NCBI RefSeq assembly: GCF_000304475.1
Contig: NC_018942.1
Location: 496,001-560,000, forward strand
Origin: Kazachstania africana CBS 2517
Lineage: Eukaryota; Ascomycota; Saccharomycetes; Saccharomycetales; Saccharomycetaceae
Reading direction: 5' to 3'
Length of the DNA stretch: 64,000 nt
Each line of letters starts with the position of its first letter. The first letter of the stretch is position 1. A program made the translations under genes and the position numbers. A model generated the notes under the pieces. That model was not told where the DNA came from and did no database searches. It was given only the letters and a program-made list of their open reading frames with translations. This document shows, piece by piece, positions 10,267 through 20,831 of the stretch.

Positions 10267-10648
10267 GATGACAAATAGTATATGCAACGAAACCTTTCAA
10301 AATGGAGCGGATTTTTGAACGTCTTCACAAAAAAAGGTGACAATGAAAGTTCTGGAAGTTGGTGGATAATTCCTATAAAAGTTTCTTTATAGTACTGAAA
10401 AGTCTCAGTCACAGTAGCTCGGTGATATAGTCTATGTAGGATCTTAGTTTGTGGTGTTCCTTTCCTTTCTTTTCAATGGTAATTTATATAGTAGAAGCTG
10501 ATCAATAAATAATTAAAAGAATCTCGGAGAACAATCTTGCGGAAAATGAGGGTAATGCGAAGCCAAAAAGTAATAAAATTAGAATATACACTTGAGGCTA
10601 ATATATACATACACATACGCTTAATGCTCCCATAGAATTCTTTTTCTT
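10267..10648. other. DOA4-FMP16 intergene
   Basis: This 382-bp spacer holds the DOA4 promoter and the 3' flank of FMP16. I see no additional gene or RNA in it. Confidence 0.55.
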
Positions 10649-10963
10649 TCAGTAGACACCATCATCTGGTCTATTTTGTTCTATTCTAGCATCGTCACCT
10701 TTTTTCTTCAGTTCTTCCATGGTAGGTTTCTGGAAATCGCTATATTTGTAGTCACTTTCCATTTTTTCCAGATTTTCCTTATTTTTGTCGAATAACTGCT
10801 GTTCCTTCATTTCTTCTGCATTCTGATGTTCTTTCTTATGTCCACCTGAGCTTTCTTTAGTACCTTTAGTCTTTAGGAAAGTAGCATTCACAGAAAACAG
10901 TCTTGCGCAAGCCACATTTTTAGAGAGTATTGATGCCTTGGATGTAAGAGACCGACCCAGCAT
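10649..10963 (-). CDS. FMP16: Fmp16, small mitochondrial stress-related protein
   Basis: This 104-residue protein has a basic, Ser/Leu-rich N-terminus with no acidic residues in the first ~30 positions, typical of a mitochondrial presequence. A highly charged helical remainder ends in a conserved block (DDARIEQNRPDDGVY). Length, position and C-terminal block fit S. cerevisiae Fmp16 (YDR070C), a mitochondrial protein of unknown function that is induced by stress and nutrient shortage. It is followed by PAA1 on the same strand. The identification rests on synteny and size more than on domain content. Confidence 0.85.
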   Translation of the reverse strand: MLGRSLTSKASILSKNVACARLFSVNATFLKTKGTKESSGGHKKEHQNAEEMKEQQLFDKNKENLEKMESDYKYSDFQKPTMEELKKKGDDARIEQNRPDDGVY

Positions 10964-11292
10964 TTCACCAACAGTTTATTATGTTTTTATTTGATGTGTT
11001 GTAGGGCATGAGAATCAAACTCTACGTGATAGCTAGAAAGAGTACATTCAGTTTATATACGTGATGGTCACTCGCATGAGATCAAAATATAGCCTCTCTT
11101 GAAGTTTTTAATAGGCCGACCCTTTAAACCTCTACATACTATATTCCGTGCGGTGCAGAGAGAGACTGGGTAGAGTGGGTACATCTTTGACTTTGAAAAG
11201 CTAGACTGACGTTACGGACAATAAAATGTTACTGGCATGGTATATTATTCTTTGCTGTTGTTACGTTTACATATATTTATAAAACACAAATT
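10964..11292. other. FMP16-PAA1 intergene
   Basis: This 329-bp region is the FMP16 promoter followed by the PAA1 3' flank. I found no gene in it. Confidence 0.5.
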
Positions 11293-11883
11293 TTAATTTT
11301 CGTATTCTTCTTTGATTAATTCTCTTTCCATATCGATCCATTTGCTCTTTGCAAAATCAGGATCACTCAAGACATCTTTATTATCACCTTGAACTTTGAA
11401 TCCCAACCTTTCATAAAATGGTACCAGTGGTTCATGGGCAATAATGACAATTTTATTACCAATTTCTTGGTTGCTCAATTTTTGGATGTAGTCGGTGAGT
11501 AGTAGTGTTGCCAAGTTTTGTTTTTGGAAATCTGGATGGATGACCAATGAGTGAAGACCAATGACATCACTTGATTCATCATGAATTAATTTTAAACTCT
11601 CTAAAGTGATAAATTTTGATGGAATCTTCGTTGATAGAATATGGCCGATTAATTTTTCACTAAGTATTTCTTTTGTTTTCTGATCAAATTCTCTGATGAA
11701 TAAACCTGAACATAACTCAGGGCATGTAGTCAATCTAAATCTGATGGTTTCTTCAGAGGCTCTTTCATTTGGAGGGAAACATTCAGCTTCTAAATCTGTG
11801 ACTTGTTGAGCATCTTCGATGATCAATGGTCTGACATACATATGAAGAGGTAATGTAGCAGAAGTAGCAGCAGAAGTAGACAT
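11293..11883 (-). CDS. PAA1: Paa1, polyamine N-acetyltransferase of the GNAT family
   Basis: This 196-residue enzyme transfers acetyl groups from acetyl-CoA to polyamines and arylalkylamines. The GNAT fold shows [14 protein letters not shown] at the start, the conserved CFPPNERAS and [12 protein letters not shown] segments, and motif A ([16 protein letters not shown]), which holds the acetyl-CoA pyrophosphate. The ATG at 11883 matches the S. cerevisiae start (YDR071C, 191 aa). The frame stays open upstream to a GTG at 12027. A possible 8-base first exon at 12042-12035 with an in-frame intron (12034-11942) would add a short N-terminal extension. That alternative is weak, because no TACTAAC branch point is present. 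Confidence 0.9.
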   Translation of the reverse strand: MSTSAATSATLPLHMYVRPLIIEDAQQVTDLEAECFPPNERASEETIRFRLTTCPELCSGLFIREFDQKTKEILSEKLIGHILSTKIPSKFITLESLKLIHDESSDVIGLHSLVIHPDFQKQNLATLLLTDYIQKLSNQEIGNKIVIIAHEPLVPFYERLGFKVQGDNKDVLSDPDFAKSKWIDMERELIKEEYEN

Positions 11884-12157
11884 CGATGGGAATTGTTTGG
11901 ATTGATTGAGCTCGTTCTTGCTTGTAGTTGAAATACTGTGACTGTTAAGTTTTTTTAGTATGAATATTTTTTGAAAAGCGGGTGGCGGGCGACCTTTCTT
12001 TCGCAGCTGGATGGTGATGGATTGCACGACTTACCCGTTCATGATGTGTTGTATAGTGTGAAAACAGTTTTTGTAGTAATCAACATAAATTAAACTAAGT
12101 AAATACACATAAGGTCAATGTCCTATATAATGTAGAGTGGAGGGTAAGGGACGCAAA

Positions 12158-13633
12158 TTAAGCTAATGGGTCAAAGAACCATTCTATTTTCGTGCCTTGG
12201 AATACTCTCATACCCATTGTTCTTGCTTCATTATTAACGTCAGTGTTTTTACCCATTCTCATATCTATCCAATTTTTTAATACTCTTGGTTGTAAAATTG
12301 TAGAATTGATGATTAGGAAACTCGATAGAGAGTATAGCATTCCAACAAATAAATCGAAACGATAATGATGATCCAAATACATGGTTGCCCACCATTGTAG
12401 GATGATGTAAGAACAAACTAGTAATTTTGGTATTAGACCTTTATTAAAAATTCTGAAATACCATCTGTTACTGTAAGTGACATCTTCTACGTACAATTTA
12501 ATGAATTGAGAATTTTCTTTTGTTCTTAAGAAATCCTCTTCTACATCATAATCATCATCATCGAATGGTTGTTGATCATCTTCTTCTGAAGAACTACTAG
12601 TTGAAATGTTACTATCATTGCGTCTAATTTCCCTTAATGGTAAATCACCTTGAAGGTTGCCACCGGGCATGGCTGTTTCTGTGCTTATGAATCTATGTTT
12701 CAAAGAGCCGCATCTTGTTATTAAGAAAAGGAAACATTGGAAAGCTATCGCAGAATGTAACGAAGGGACAGCACCGAAGACAATTGGCGATAGATGAAAA
12801 CCGTTAGTATTTAAATGGGTACCTAAATGGTTATCAACTCTAATTAACCCTGCAGCAAACCCCTCTTGTTTATAATTGACGTGTTCAGAATCATTGATAC
12901 CATATAAATGGGTGAACCATGGGGATGCAGTCGGGAAAAGCAAATGAGTGAAGACCCCGGCGATATTTTGTAAACCTAATGCAAATGAGAAACATTTCAA
13001 AGTACCTGCAGGATGGAACACGTATAAATATACGGCAGTTAAGATTGGTGTAGTTACGTGTAAGATAACGTAGGAGAACCAAGCGGTTATATCTTTAAAT
13101 TTATTGAAATTTGATTCCAATTGAGAGGCAAAAGTGTGATCGAGATTTAATACGATATAAGCAAGCAACGGTATTAAAAATGGTAGAATCAAAATTTTAG
13201 GTTTCTTTGGGTTAATCTTTTGAGTATTGTTAAAATGGAAATAATTATCGTACCATTCTATTATGTTATAGTTTAATTTTTTGATGTAATAGATGTAATA
13301 CCAGATGGAGAGGGGTAGAATGATTAGAAATAGAAACATGAATGATAATGATACAAAATATGAGAAATAAGGATTAAAATGTGTTGATTGAGTTTTCAAT
13401 TCATGAAACCAGTCACCGAACATGAAAACATCCGAATAGAAGGCTATTTTACTGTGAATAGCGGGTCTTATTTCTATTGGGATTAAACCTGCATTATTAA
13501 AGATTGATAACCATATTATTACTGGTAAGAAATTTAAAGTGAAATTGAATGATAAGGTGAAGACATTTCTTTGATTTAATGCAGATTTAACTATTCTTAT
13601 TAGTAAGTGAGCTGTACTTGATAGGCCATTCAT
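12158..13633 (-). CDS. IPT1: Ipt1, inositolphosphotransferase making M(IP)2C
   Basis: This 491-residue polytopic membrane protein is related to Aur1. Ipt1 catalyses the last step of complex sphingolipid synthesis, moving phosphoinositol from phosphatidylinositol onto mannosyl-inositolphosphoceramide in the Golgi. The PAP2-like active-site blocks are visible: PSLHSAIAF near residue 280, and HHYRFDLFVG near residue 425. An acidic, serine-rich loop separates them. Several hydrophobic helices precede the first block. The length is close to that of S. cerevisiae Ipt1 (YDR072C, 527 aa). It is transcribed away from SNF11 across a 1.6-kb divergent intergene. Confidence 0.92.
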   Translation of the reverse strand: MNGLSSTAHLLIRIVKSALNQRNVFTLSFNFTLNFLPVIIWLSIFNNAGLIPIEIRPAIHSKIAFYSDVFMFGDWFHELKTQSTHFNPYFSYFVSLSFMFLFLIILPLSIWYYIYYIKKLNYNIIEWYDNYFHFNNTQKINPKKPKILILPFLIPLLAYIVLNLDHTFASQLESNFNKFKDITAWFSYVILHVTTPILTAVYLYVFHPAGTLKCFSFALGLQNIAGVFTHLLFPTASPWFTHLYGINDSEHVNYKQEGFAAGLIRVDNHLGTHLNTNGFHLSPIVFGAVPSLHSAIAFQCFLFLITRCGSLKHRFISTETAMPGGNLQGDLPLREIRRNDSNISTSSSSEEDDQQPFDDDDYDVEEDFLRTKENSQFIKLYVEDVTYSNRWYFRIFNKGLIPKLLVCSYIILQWWATMYLDHHYRFDLFVGMLYSLSSFLIINSTILQPRVLKNWIDMRMGKNTDVNNEARTMGMRVFQGTKIEWFFDPLA

Positions 13634-15207
13634 GTTAGGAATATATTATAGGATGAATAAATGGAAGAAGAGTAAGTGATTTTAAAAAGAAAAAAAAAAA
13701 GGAAGATGCTAATGCTAGTAGTAGTAAAACAATGAAATATAGAGAAGTAATGAAGGGAAAGAAACAACTAGCTTATTTGTTCTGTTTCTGGTACGATTTG
13801 CCTATTTCAATATTGTATCTAACGGGAGAAAATAATAGGAAGAGAACAATTTAATGACTGCTGTAAAAGATGAGTTCTATTTTTATAGAAATTTTTTTCT
13901 GTTTAATCGGTGTGGGTATGTTAAGAAGTTGATATAAAGGTATGATCTGGAAACAAACAGGCTTATGATATATATAATAATTCGCACTGTTGGTTGATTT
14001 GTACGCGCATATAATATTTGTATTATTTCTTACGTCGAGAAGAGGAAGAAGAAAAAGAAACTGAAAAAAAAGAAAAATTTCGCTTTGTTATTTTCGAAGA
14101 AATTTTGCGAGAAGAGAAAAGCGTCAAAAACAAATCGCCATTCTCGATTTCTTTTATTTTTCGAAGAGAGGAAAGCCGTGCAACACACAACTAGCAGTAG
14201 TAGACGTAGTAGACGTAGTAGCTGTTGTTGTTGTTGTTGTTGTTAACTTTTCGTGAGAGTAGAAACGTGAATCTTGTTTTTGTTTTATGTAAGCTGTGGC
14301 GGAACGTCCCACAGCCAGACAGAAGCAGAAGAGCAAAAAGTGTATCTGCTGCAACGAAGGGGGCAGAAGAGGAAAGGACAAGGGCGAGTACTAAGATAAA
14401 GGAGGGGCTGTAGGACAGCACATAGGGCTAAATCATGAGAAAATTGTTGGACCATAATAATAAGAGCCAAAATAAAAAAAAACGTAAGATTGTTGCTGAT
14501 ATGTGTTATGATTACAATCTTTTATTATGTATGTGTGATTTCACACCGGTAGCTCCTCCTTCTATCCCCACATACAAAAAAAAAAAAATGCAGTTAAGAG
14601 AAAAATGCATGCGCGAAGGCTTAGTTTTTTTGTCTGTGCTGTACGATTCTCCCCTTTCCGTGGAACGATACTGCCATTGAGAAACACCGTTTCTTTGGGG
14701 AAATTTGGCAAGATCCCTTGCCCCATCAGTATATCGTGGTTAATTAAACCACAGTAAAATTCCGCTTCTTGGGCCTTTTATTGCTTGCTTTTGACTAACA
14801 TACCTTATCTCTGTCTTTCCGCTTCGTTGAATCTTACTTGCTACACATTTCCCCCCTCCACGCATAAATTTGTATCCTGATCCTGAGGCCTGGATCAGAA
14901 TGTGCAATTTTAATGAGATTCCAAGGGCTTAGGGCGACTCCCTCGCGCTAATTTTAAATCAGCAAATTTTTTTTTCTTGTGGTGCTGGGGTTATATTTCC
15001 CAACAGCGTACGGCTGTATTTTCCACAGTCTGGGTAATGATTTCCACTCTTCCTGCGTACTGTTTCAGGGTAATGAATGATTCCTCTCCTGCATTTTTTT
15101 TTTCAGTGTCGGAATGAAATGATAAGAAGAGAAAAAGCGCATTGGAGAAAATGAAATGGTATTATCATAAACAACGTTTCCCATAGGCGTGACGTAAAAC
15201 AAACAAC
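13634..15207. other. Long divergent IPT1/SNF11 intergene
   Basis: This 1574-bp spacer lies between two divergent genes. It contains a run of GTT/GTA triplets near 14195-14245, a purine-rich stretch near 14040-14120, and several homopolymer runs. Open frames here (about 60-80 codons) overlap each other on both strands around the triplet repeat and show no recognisable domain. I regard them as chance. Confidence 0.6.
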
Positions 15208-15636
15208 ATGAATGCGGCTATAGACCGTAGTGGCAATATCAATAATAATATTAATTTCAATAACACAGCTAATGGTATCACTAATAGTCCAGCAGATGCT
15301 TTAGTGCCGATATCAGAACAAGTACAATACAAAGTACAATTACTACTACATATAAATAGTGTTTTACTTGCAAGAGTAATACATATGACAAATACAATAT
15401 CAAAGGAACATAATGATTTATCAAAATTACCTGAACCAATACAAGTCATCATACAAGAACATCTTAAAAGAGTACATTCAAATTTACAATGTATCTCCCA
15501 AATTAATCAAGGTTACATACGATCAAAGCCATCCCTACAAGAACCTCCAGACCATACAAGTAACAACCCGCAACAAAGTCACGACGTCCTGGCTAAACTC
15601 TACCTTCTCATGAACAGAGTTTTCGAGTTTTGGTAA
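15208..15636 (+). CDS. SNF11: Snf11, SWI/SNF chromatin-remodelling subunit
   Basis: This 142-residue protein has an Asn-rich N-terminus followed by a helical domain of about 80 residues (VQYKVQLLLHINSVLLARV through HLKRVHSNLQCISQINQG). That helical core is the part of Snf11 that binds the N-terminal region of the Snf2 ATPase. It is slightly shorter than S. cerevisiae Snf11 (YDR073W, 169 aa), with the difference in the N-terminal low-complexity part. The order IPT1-SNF11-TPS2 is conserved. The ATG at 15208 is the first in frame. Confidence 0.88.
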   Translation: MNAAIDRSGNINNNINFNNTANGITNSPADALVPISEQVQYKVQLLLHINSVLLARVIHMTNTISKEHNDLSKLPEPIQVIIQEHLKRVHSNLQCISQINQGYIRSKPSLQEPPDHTSNNPQQSHDVLAKLYLLMNRVFEFW

Positions 15637-16039
15637 ACTCTGTCCCCCTCCTCCTCCTCCTCCTCCTAATTCCACCACCAACTGATCATCATACTTCAAC
15701 CACCTCGACACTCCGTCTTTCCCATAACCCCACCATCAATACAGGATATGTCAATTGATCATAACTGCAAAATACGTAATTTTAACTATCGAATCAAGTT
15801 ACTACAAATAGTATTCCACCCTTGCCCCTCCCTCCTCCTCCTTCCATTTCCGGTAACTGTTACTCAATTTGGTTTGAAGCAGTACTACTTCGTTTTCCCC
15901 TTGAAAAAAATTAACTTTCCTTCGAAGAAAGCGGAAAAATGTATAATTCCAATTCCCACAATATATATATATATATATATATATGCTAGTTTATCTTTAT
16001 GTATAATAGTAAGTTCAGTTGAGATAGAAAACTGTAGCA
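15637..16039. promoter_or_regulatory. TPS2 promoter with stress-response elements
   Basis: This 403-bp spacer begins with a TCC microsatellite (about 15645-15667) and has a TA microsatellite at about 15961-15983. CCCCT, the core stress-response element bound by Msn2/Msn4, occurs at 15825-15829 and 15897-15901. TPS2 is a known Msn2/4 target in S. cerevisiae, so stress induction is a reasonable inference. Confidence 0.55.
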
Positions 16040-18712
16040 ATGACTAATCATAAGAAACAAAGAGTTATCAACTGTATAACTCAATTACCTTACAAGATCC
16101 AATTGGATGAAGATAACAATTCATGGAATGTAACTCCATTGACAGGTAACAGTGCCCTTTATTCATCACTAGACTATTTACAAGATGAATCAAAAGACTA
16201 TGAACAGATCGTTGTCGGTTGGACTGGTGAAATCTCAAGAAAAGTAAACAATAACAACATCAATACTAGCACTAGTTCAACTAATAGTAATACAAATGAT
16301 GAGGATATTGAAGATCCTTTATATTTAACTAAAGATCAAATGACGAATTTAACTGATAAATTGAATAACGAAGAAAATAGAAAAAATTATAATCCAATTT
16401 GGTTACTAAGAAGAAATCAATCAAGATGGAGAAATTATGCTGAAAATGTCATATGGCCAACTTTCCATTATATCTTAAATCCAACTGGTACTGAATCGAT
16501 TATATCAGGTGATGATAATTCAATTGGTAATGAGAATGATTGGTGGTATGATTACGTTAGATTCAATGAAGCTTATGCGATGAAAGTCGGGGAACTGTAT
16601 CAAAAAGGTGACGTCATTTGGATTCATGATTATTATCTATTACTATTGCCACAATTAATTAGAATGAAATTCCCAAATGATAATGTTACAATAGGTTATT
16701 TCAATCACGTGCCATGGCCATCTTATGAATATTTCCGTTGTTTATCGAAGAGAAAACAAATCCTAGATGGTGTTGTTGGTGCAAATAAAATTTGCTTCCA
16801 AAATGAACAATTTAGTCGTCATTTCGTTTCAAGTTGTAAAAGATTATTAGATTCAACTGCCAAAAAATCAAAAAATTCGTTAGGTATTGATCAATATCAA
16901 ATTAGTGCTTATGGTGGTGATGTCTTAGTAGATTCTTTGCCAATCGGTGTCAATACTAAACTCTTGTTACAAGATGCATTCACTCAAGATATAGATTCCA
17001 AAGTTCTGGCAATCAAGGAAGCCTATCAAAATAAGAAAATTATAATCGGCAGAGATCGTCTAGATTCTGTTCGCGGTGTTGTACAAAAATTAAGAGCTTT
17101 TGAAACTTTCTTGGCAATGTATCCGGAATGGAGAGATCAAGTAGTATTAATTCAAGTTAGTTCCCCAACTTTAAAAAGAAACTCCCCTGAAACCATCAAA
17201 TTGGAGCAACAAGTTAATGAGTTGGTTAATTCCATAAATTCAGAATATGGTAGTCTCAATTTCTCTCCAGTACAACATTATTATATGAGAATCCCAAAGG
17301 ACGTTTACATGTCATTATTAAGAGTCGCTGATTTATGTTTGATTACTAGTGTTAGAGACGGTATGAATACCACGGCATTGGAATATATTACTATCAAATC
17401 AAATATATCAAATTTCTTATGTTACGGCAATCCATTAATACTAAGTGAATTTTCAGGTTCCAGCACTCTATTGAAAGATGCGATTGTAGTCAACCCATGG
17501 GATTCTGTCGCGGTAGCAAAATCAATTAATATGGCTCTCAAATTAAACAAAGATGAAATGGGTTCCTTAGAGGCAAAATTATGGGATAAAGTCCCCACAA
17601 CACAATCATGGACTGAAAATTTCTTAACCTCATTGAACGCTTCTTCAAATTTAGCAAATCAAAAAGATAGAAAAATAACGCCTGCTTTAAATAGACCAGT
17701 TCTATTGAAAAACTACAAAAAGGCTGAACGTCGTCTTTTCCTTTTTGATTATGATGGTACTTTGACTCCAATCGTTCAAGACCCTGCAGCAGCAATTCCA
17801 ACAGCTAGATTGTATTCTATCCTTCATAAATTATCTCAAGATCCAAAGAATCAAATTTGGATTATCTCTGGACGTGATCAGCAATTTTTAAATAAGTGGC
17901 TTGGTTCTAAAAATACTGAATTAGGTTTAAGTGCGGAACATGGTTGTTTCGTCAAAGATATTCGTAGTCCGGATTGGATCAACTTGACCGAAAAAACTGA
18001 TATGTCATGGCAAGAACGTGTTAGTAAAGTCATGGAGGACTTCACTAATAAGACACCGGGTTCTTTCATTGAAAAGAAGAAAGTCGCTTTGACTTGGCAT
18101 TACAGACGTAGTGTCCCAGAACTTGGTGAATATAGTGCAGAAAATTTGAAAACTGAGTTGATAAAATTTGCAGACGATTACGGTTTAGAAGTTATGGAAG
18201 GTAAAGCAAATATTGAAGTGAGACCAAGATTTGTTAATAAAGGTGAAATTGTTAAAAGATTAGTTTGGCATGAAAATGGTACTGATCAAGATTTATTGAA
18301 ACCAATTGATGAAAATATTACGAGAGATAAGATGCCAGATTTTATTTTATGTCTAGGTGATGATTCTACGGATGAAGATATGTTCAGAGAATTAAACGTC
18401 ATAGAGGATAAATGGCATGATAAATTTAAAGATCAAAAAAATGAATGGGGGCATTTCGGTTTTTACCCTGTAAAAGTAGCTTCTGCATCAAAGCAAACTG
18501 TCGCTAAAGCACATTTGACCGACCCTCAACAAGTTTTAGATACCCTAGGTTTACTTGTTGGTGATGTGTCCCTATTCCAAAGTGCTGGTACCGTAGAGCT
18601 GGACGCAAGAGGTCACGTTAAAGATAGTGAGAGTAGTTTGAAGTCAAAATTAGCTACCGAAGCTTATGCCATGAAAAGATCCTCCTCAAATAATGTTAAC
18701 AATAAAGCATAG
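16040..18712 (+). CDS. TPS2: Tps2, trehalose-6-phosphate phosphatase
   Basis: This 890-residue subunit of the trehalose synthase complex dephosphorylates trehalose-6-phosphate to trehalose, the stress-protective sugar. The N-terminal ~550 residues are a glycosyltransferase-20 domain like Tps1 (VIWIHDYYLLLLPQLIR, and RDGMNTTALEYI near residue 440), which in Tps2 serves structure and assembly. The C-terminal domain is a HAD phosphatase: LFLFDYDGTLTP places the catalytic aspartates at D570 and D572, and LCLGDDSTDEDMF is the Mg-binding motif. The length equals S. cerevisiae Tps2 (896 aa). The next gene in S. cerevisiae, PPH3, is not here; RAD55 follows after 201 bp. Confidence 0.97.
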   Translation: MTNHKKQRVINCITQLPYKIQLDEDNNSWNVTPLTGNSALYSSLDYLQDESKDYEQIVVGWTGEISRKVNNNNINTSTSSTNSNTNDEDIEDPLYLTKDQMTNLTDKLNNEENRKNYNPIWLLRRNQSRWRNYAENVIWPTFHYILNPTGTESIISGDDNSIGNENDWWYDYVRFNEAYAMKVGELYQKGDVIWIHDYYLLLLPQLIRMKFPNDNVTIGYFNHVPWPSYEYFRCLSKRKQILDGVVGANKICFQNEQFSRHFVSSCKRLLDSTAKKSKNSLGIDQYQISAYGGDVLVDSLPIGVNTKLLLQDAFTQDIDSKVLAIKEAYQNKKIIIGRDRLDSVRGVVQKLRAFETFLAMYPEWRDQVVLIQVSSPTLKRNSPETIKLEQQVNELVNSINSEYGSLNFSPVQHYYMRIPKDVYMSLLRVADLCLITSVRDGMNTTALEYITIKSNISNFLCYGNPLILSEFSGSSTLLKDAIVVNPWDSVAVAKSINMALKLNKDEMGSLEAKLWDKVPTTQSWTENFLTSLNASSNLANQKDRKITPALNRPVLLKNYKKAERRLFLFDYDGTLTPIVQDPAAAIPTARLYSILHKLSQDPKNQIWIISGRDQQFLNKWLGSKNTELGLSAEHGCFVKDIRSPDWINLTEKTDMSWQERVSKVMEDFTNKTPGSFIEKKKVALTWHYRRSVPELGEYSAENLKTELIKFADDYGLEVMEGKANIEVRPRFVNKGEIVKRLVWHENGTDQDLLKPIDENITRDKMPDFILCLGDDSTDEDMFRELNVIEDKWHDKFKDQKNEWGHFGFYPVKVASASKQTVAKAHLTDPQQVLDTLGLLVGDVSLFQSAGTVELDARGHVKDSESSLKSKLATEAYAMKRSSSNNVNNKA

Positions 18713-18913
18713 ACTTTTACATTATTGTGTTATATACTTTATGATATACGAATATTTTGAGTAAAATATGCATACTCTTTTTTACATTCATATCAGATTG
18801 CGCGTACATCTGACTAGAAATATTTACTAACGCCATTTTTTTTTCCAGATCTCTCGAGTAAGATGATGGCAGAAATACACGATAATACTCTAACCTAAAA
18901 TATTCTCAACTAT

Positions 18914-20077
18914 ATGTCACTAGGTATATCACTATCTCAATTGATTACTGATAATCCACAGCCGTTATCTAGTGGAGTTAGTGCTTTAGATGATGCGTTA
19001 AATAAGGGATTCCATTCGCGATCAATTTATGAAATTTATGGCCCTCCAGGTGTCGGTAAAACCAAAATGGGGATACAGTTGGTCCAAAATGCAACGACTG
19101 GCAACTCAGAAAGGAAAGTCCTATGGATAGAGACACATGTTTCGGCCCCCTTGAATTTAATGGATTTTGATAAGGGAAATATCTTTACCGTTACAACTAA
19201 TAAATTCACACAGTTACTGATATTTTTCAAGAAATTACTTGAAAAAGATGAAAAGTATGATTTGATTCTAATCAGTGGATTTTCCCAATTGGTGACCGAT
19301 CATATAGAAATTTTGTTAAATCGAGGGTACAATTTCAAGAACATACATGAGCTAAAATGTAAACATTTGGCCCTAATACTTACCGAAATGACAAAATATA
19401 CACACTCAAAAAATGCTAGCATAGTGCTGTTGAATGATTGTATGAACACATCCTTTCAAAAAGATATTGGTAATGTCGAAGACAATTTGGAAGTGGTCGA
19501 CGATGGATCAAATTTTTTAGTTTCATCATCATTTAATTCACACAGGCGTAAAAATACACAAGTATTACGAAGCTCACTAGTTGCTAATTCTGCAATGGGG
19601 AACAAGGACAATATCTGGGAAGCCTTTATCAGATGCAGTATTGGCATATTTTGGAATTGGAAACACAAAGACATCGGAAATAATAGGAAAAGAAACTTTG
19701 AAAAATGCAGGATTGCAGTGGTGTCTGATTTAAATGGAAAGGAAATGCAAAACAAAAAGAGGGCAACGTATAAGAATGAAGTTGATTGCAGCATTGTTAG
19801 ATTTGATATCGACGAAAGCAGTGGTAGTTTCAAAGATATCAAGGCTGATTTGAACAATATCAATTTCGATGACAGGATAATGCCACCCCAGAAAAAAAAT
19901 AAATCTGGTTCATCCGTAAGCATTTCTCCGTCACTTACAGATTCAAGCCGTCAAGTCTCACCTGAAGAACTGCTACTAGACACCTCTCTAGTGGGCTCTG
20001 CGATAGATGCATACAACAAAACAGTATATGAAAAAGAGCCGGAATTGGAGGCTATCATATACGATAGTGAAGGATAG
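18914..20077 (+). CDS. RAD55: Rad55, RecA-family Rad51 paralogue
   Basis: This 387-residue protein carries a Walker A motif GPPGVGKT at residues 43-50 (K49), preceded by the family's PLSSGVSALDDALN segment. A Walker B-like stretch (DLILISGFS) lies near residue 120. Rad55 pairs with Rad57 to load and stabilise Rad51 filaments on single-stranded DNA during recombinational repair. The C-terminal third is poorly conserved and Lys/Ser-rich. S. cerevisiae Rad55 (YDR076W) has 406 residues. It directly follows TPS2 because PPH3 is missing from this position. Confidence 0.88.
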   Translation: MSLGISLSQLITDNPQPLSSGVSALDDALNKGFHSRSIYEIYGPPGVGKTKMGIQLVQNATTGNSERKVLWIETHVSAPLNLMDFDKGNIFTVTTNKFTQLLIFFKKLLEKDEKYDLILISGFSQLVTDHIEILLNRGYNFKNIHELKCKHLALILTEMTKYTHSKNASIVLLNDCMNTSFQKDIGNVEDNLEVVDDGSNFLVSSSFNSHRRKNTQVLRSSLVANSAMGNKDNIWEAFIRCSIGIFWNWKHKDIGNNRKRNFEKCRIAVVSDLNGKEMQNKKRATYKNEVDCSIVRFDIDESSGSFKDIKADLNNINFDDRIMPPQKKNKSGSSVSISPSLTDSSRQVSPEELLLDTSLVGSAIDAYNKTVYEKEPELEAIIYDSEG

Positions 20078-20831
20078 AACCGTGAGACAGACAATAATAT
20101 CTTCGTTCAACTGTCTCATTGTGTTACGTGTTTGACAAGAGGGTGTCTCTGCATAGATGAGTGCTGCTTTCTAGGTGCACAACCTACTATGATGAATAAG
20201 ATAACTAGATAAAACACAATTTTCGAGATTAGTGCAATCCGACTCTAGTCAGCTAAAAAGAGCCTGAGTGGTATTAATATAAAATAATACGGTTATCTTA
20301 TCCATCCCAACACGCTAGCTTACTTCTTGTAAAGAATTCTTCTTTTGTCCGAACAACTTGGGTAAGTGGCAGCAGTTTTCGACAATTCTGTAGTAGCCTG
20401 TTACCTATCTTGAGAAAGGTTTGAAGGATTGTGTTATTACGAGGCGGACAAAAAAGCAGGTACAGTTTCTTAAATTCAGGACATCAGTGGCTTAAGACTT
20501 TTTTGACATAATATTTTTCAGCGTCGACGGCTAGAATGCTGTGCGTAATGATCATAATAATAACAAAAAAGGAAAGTCATTGCGTTTCATTTCTTGGCAA
20601 AATCAACTTTTCAGCGCATCCTGTGCACATAACATTGAACACTACTAGAGACAGTTATTATAAAATTTTAATTATAAAAAGAGGTGCATTTCTAGGATAG
20701 AGCAAGAAATAATGATTACAGTTCAAGCTATATAAATTGAGAGACATAAATGATGAAGGGCTTCAGCTACAGAGGGTCCTGGATCCCACATAGGTTTCCG
20801 AGGGAGTTCCATTTATTCTTTTACGATAATC
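20078..20831. other. RAD55-transporter intergene
   Basis: This 754-bp spacer is without a recognisable gene. AGGTGCA occurs at about 20173 and GGTGCA at about 20682. These resemble part of the Aft1 iron-regulon site (CACCC core on the other strand) but do not match it fully, so iron control of the downstream transporter is only a possibility. Confidence 0.45.

Noticed and set aside
14154..14680. Cluster of 60-80 codon frames on both strands in the IPT1/SNF11 intergene
   Set aside because: They arise from a triplet repeat read in several frames and have no conserved features.
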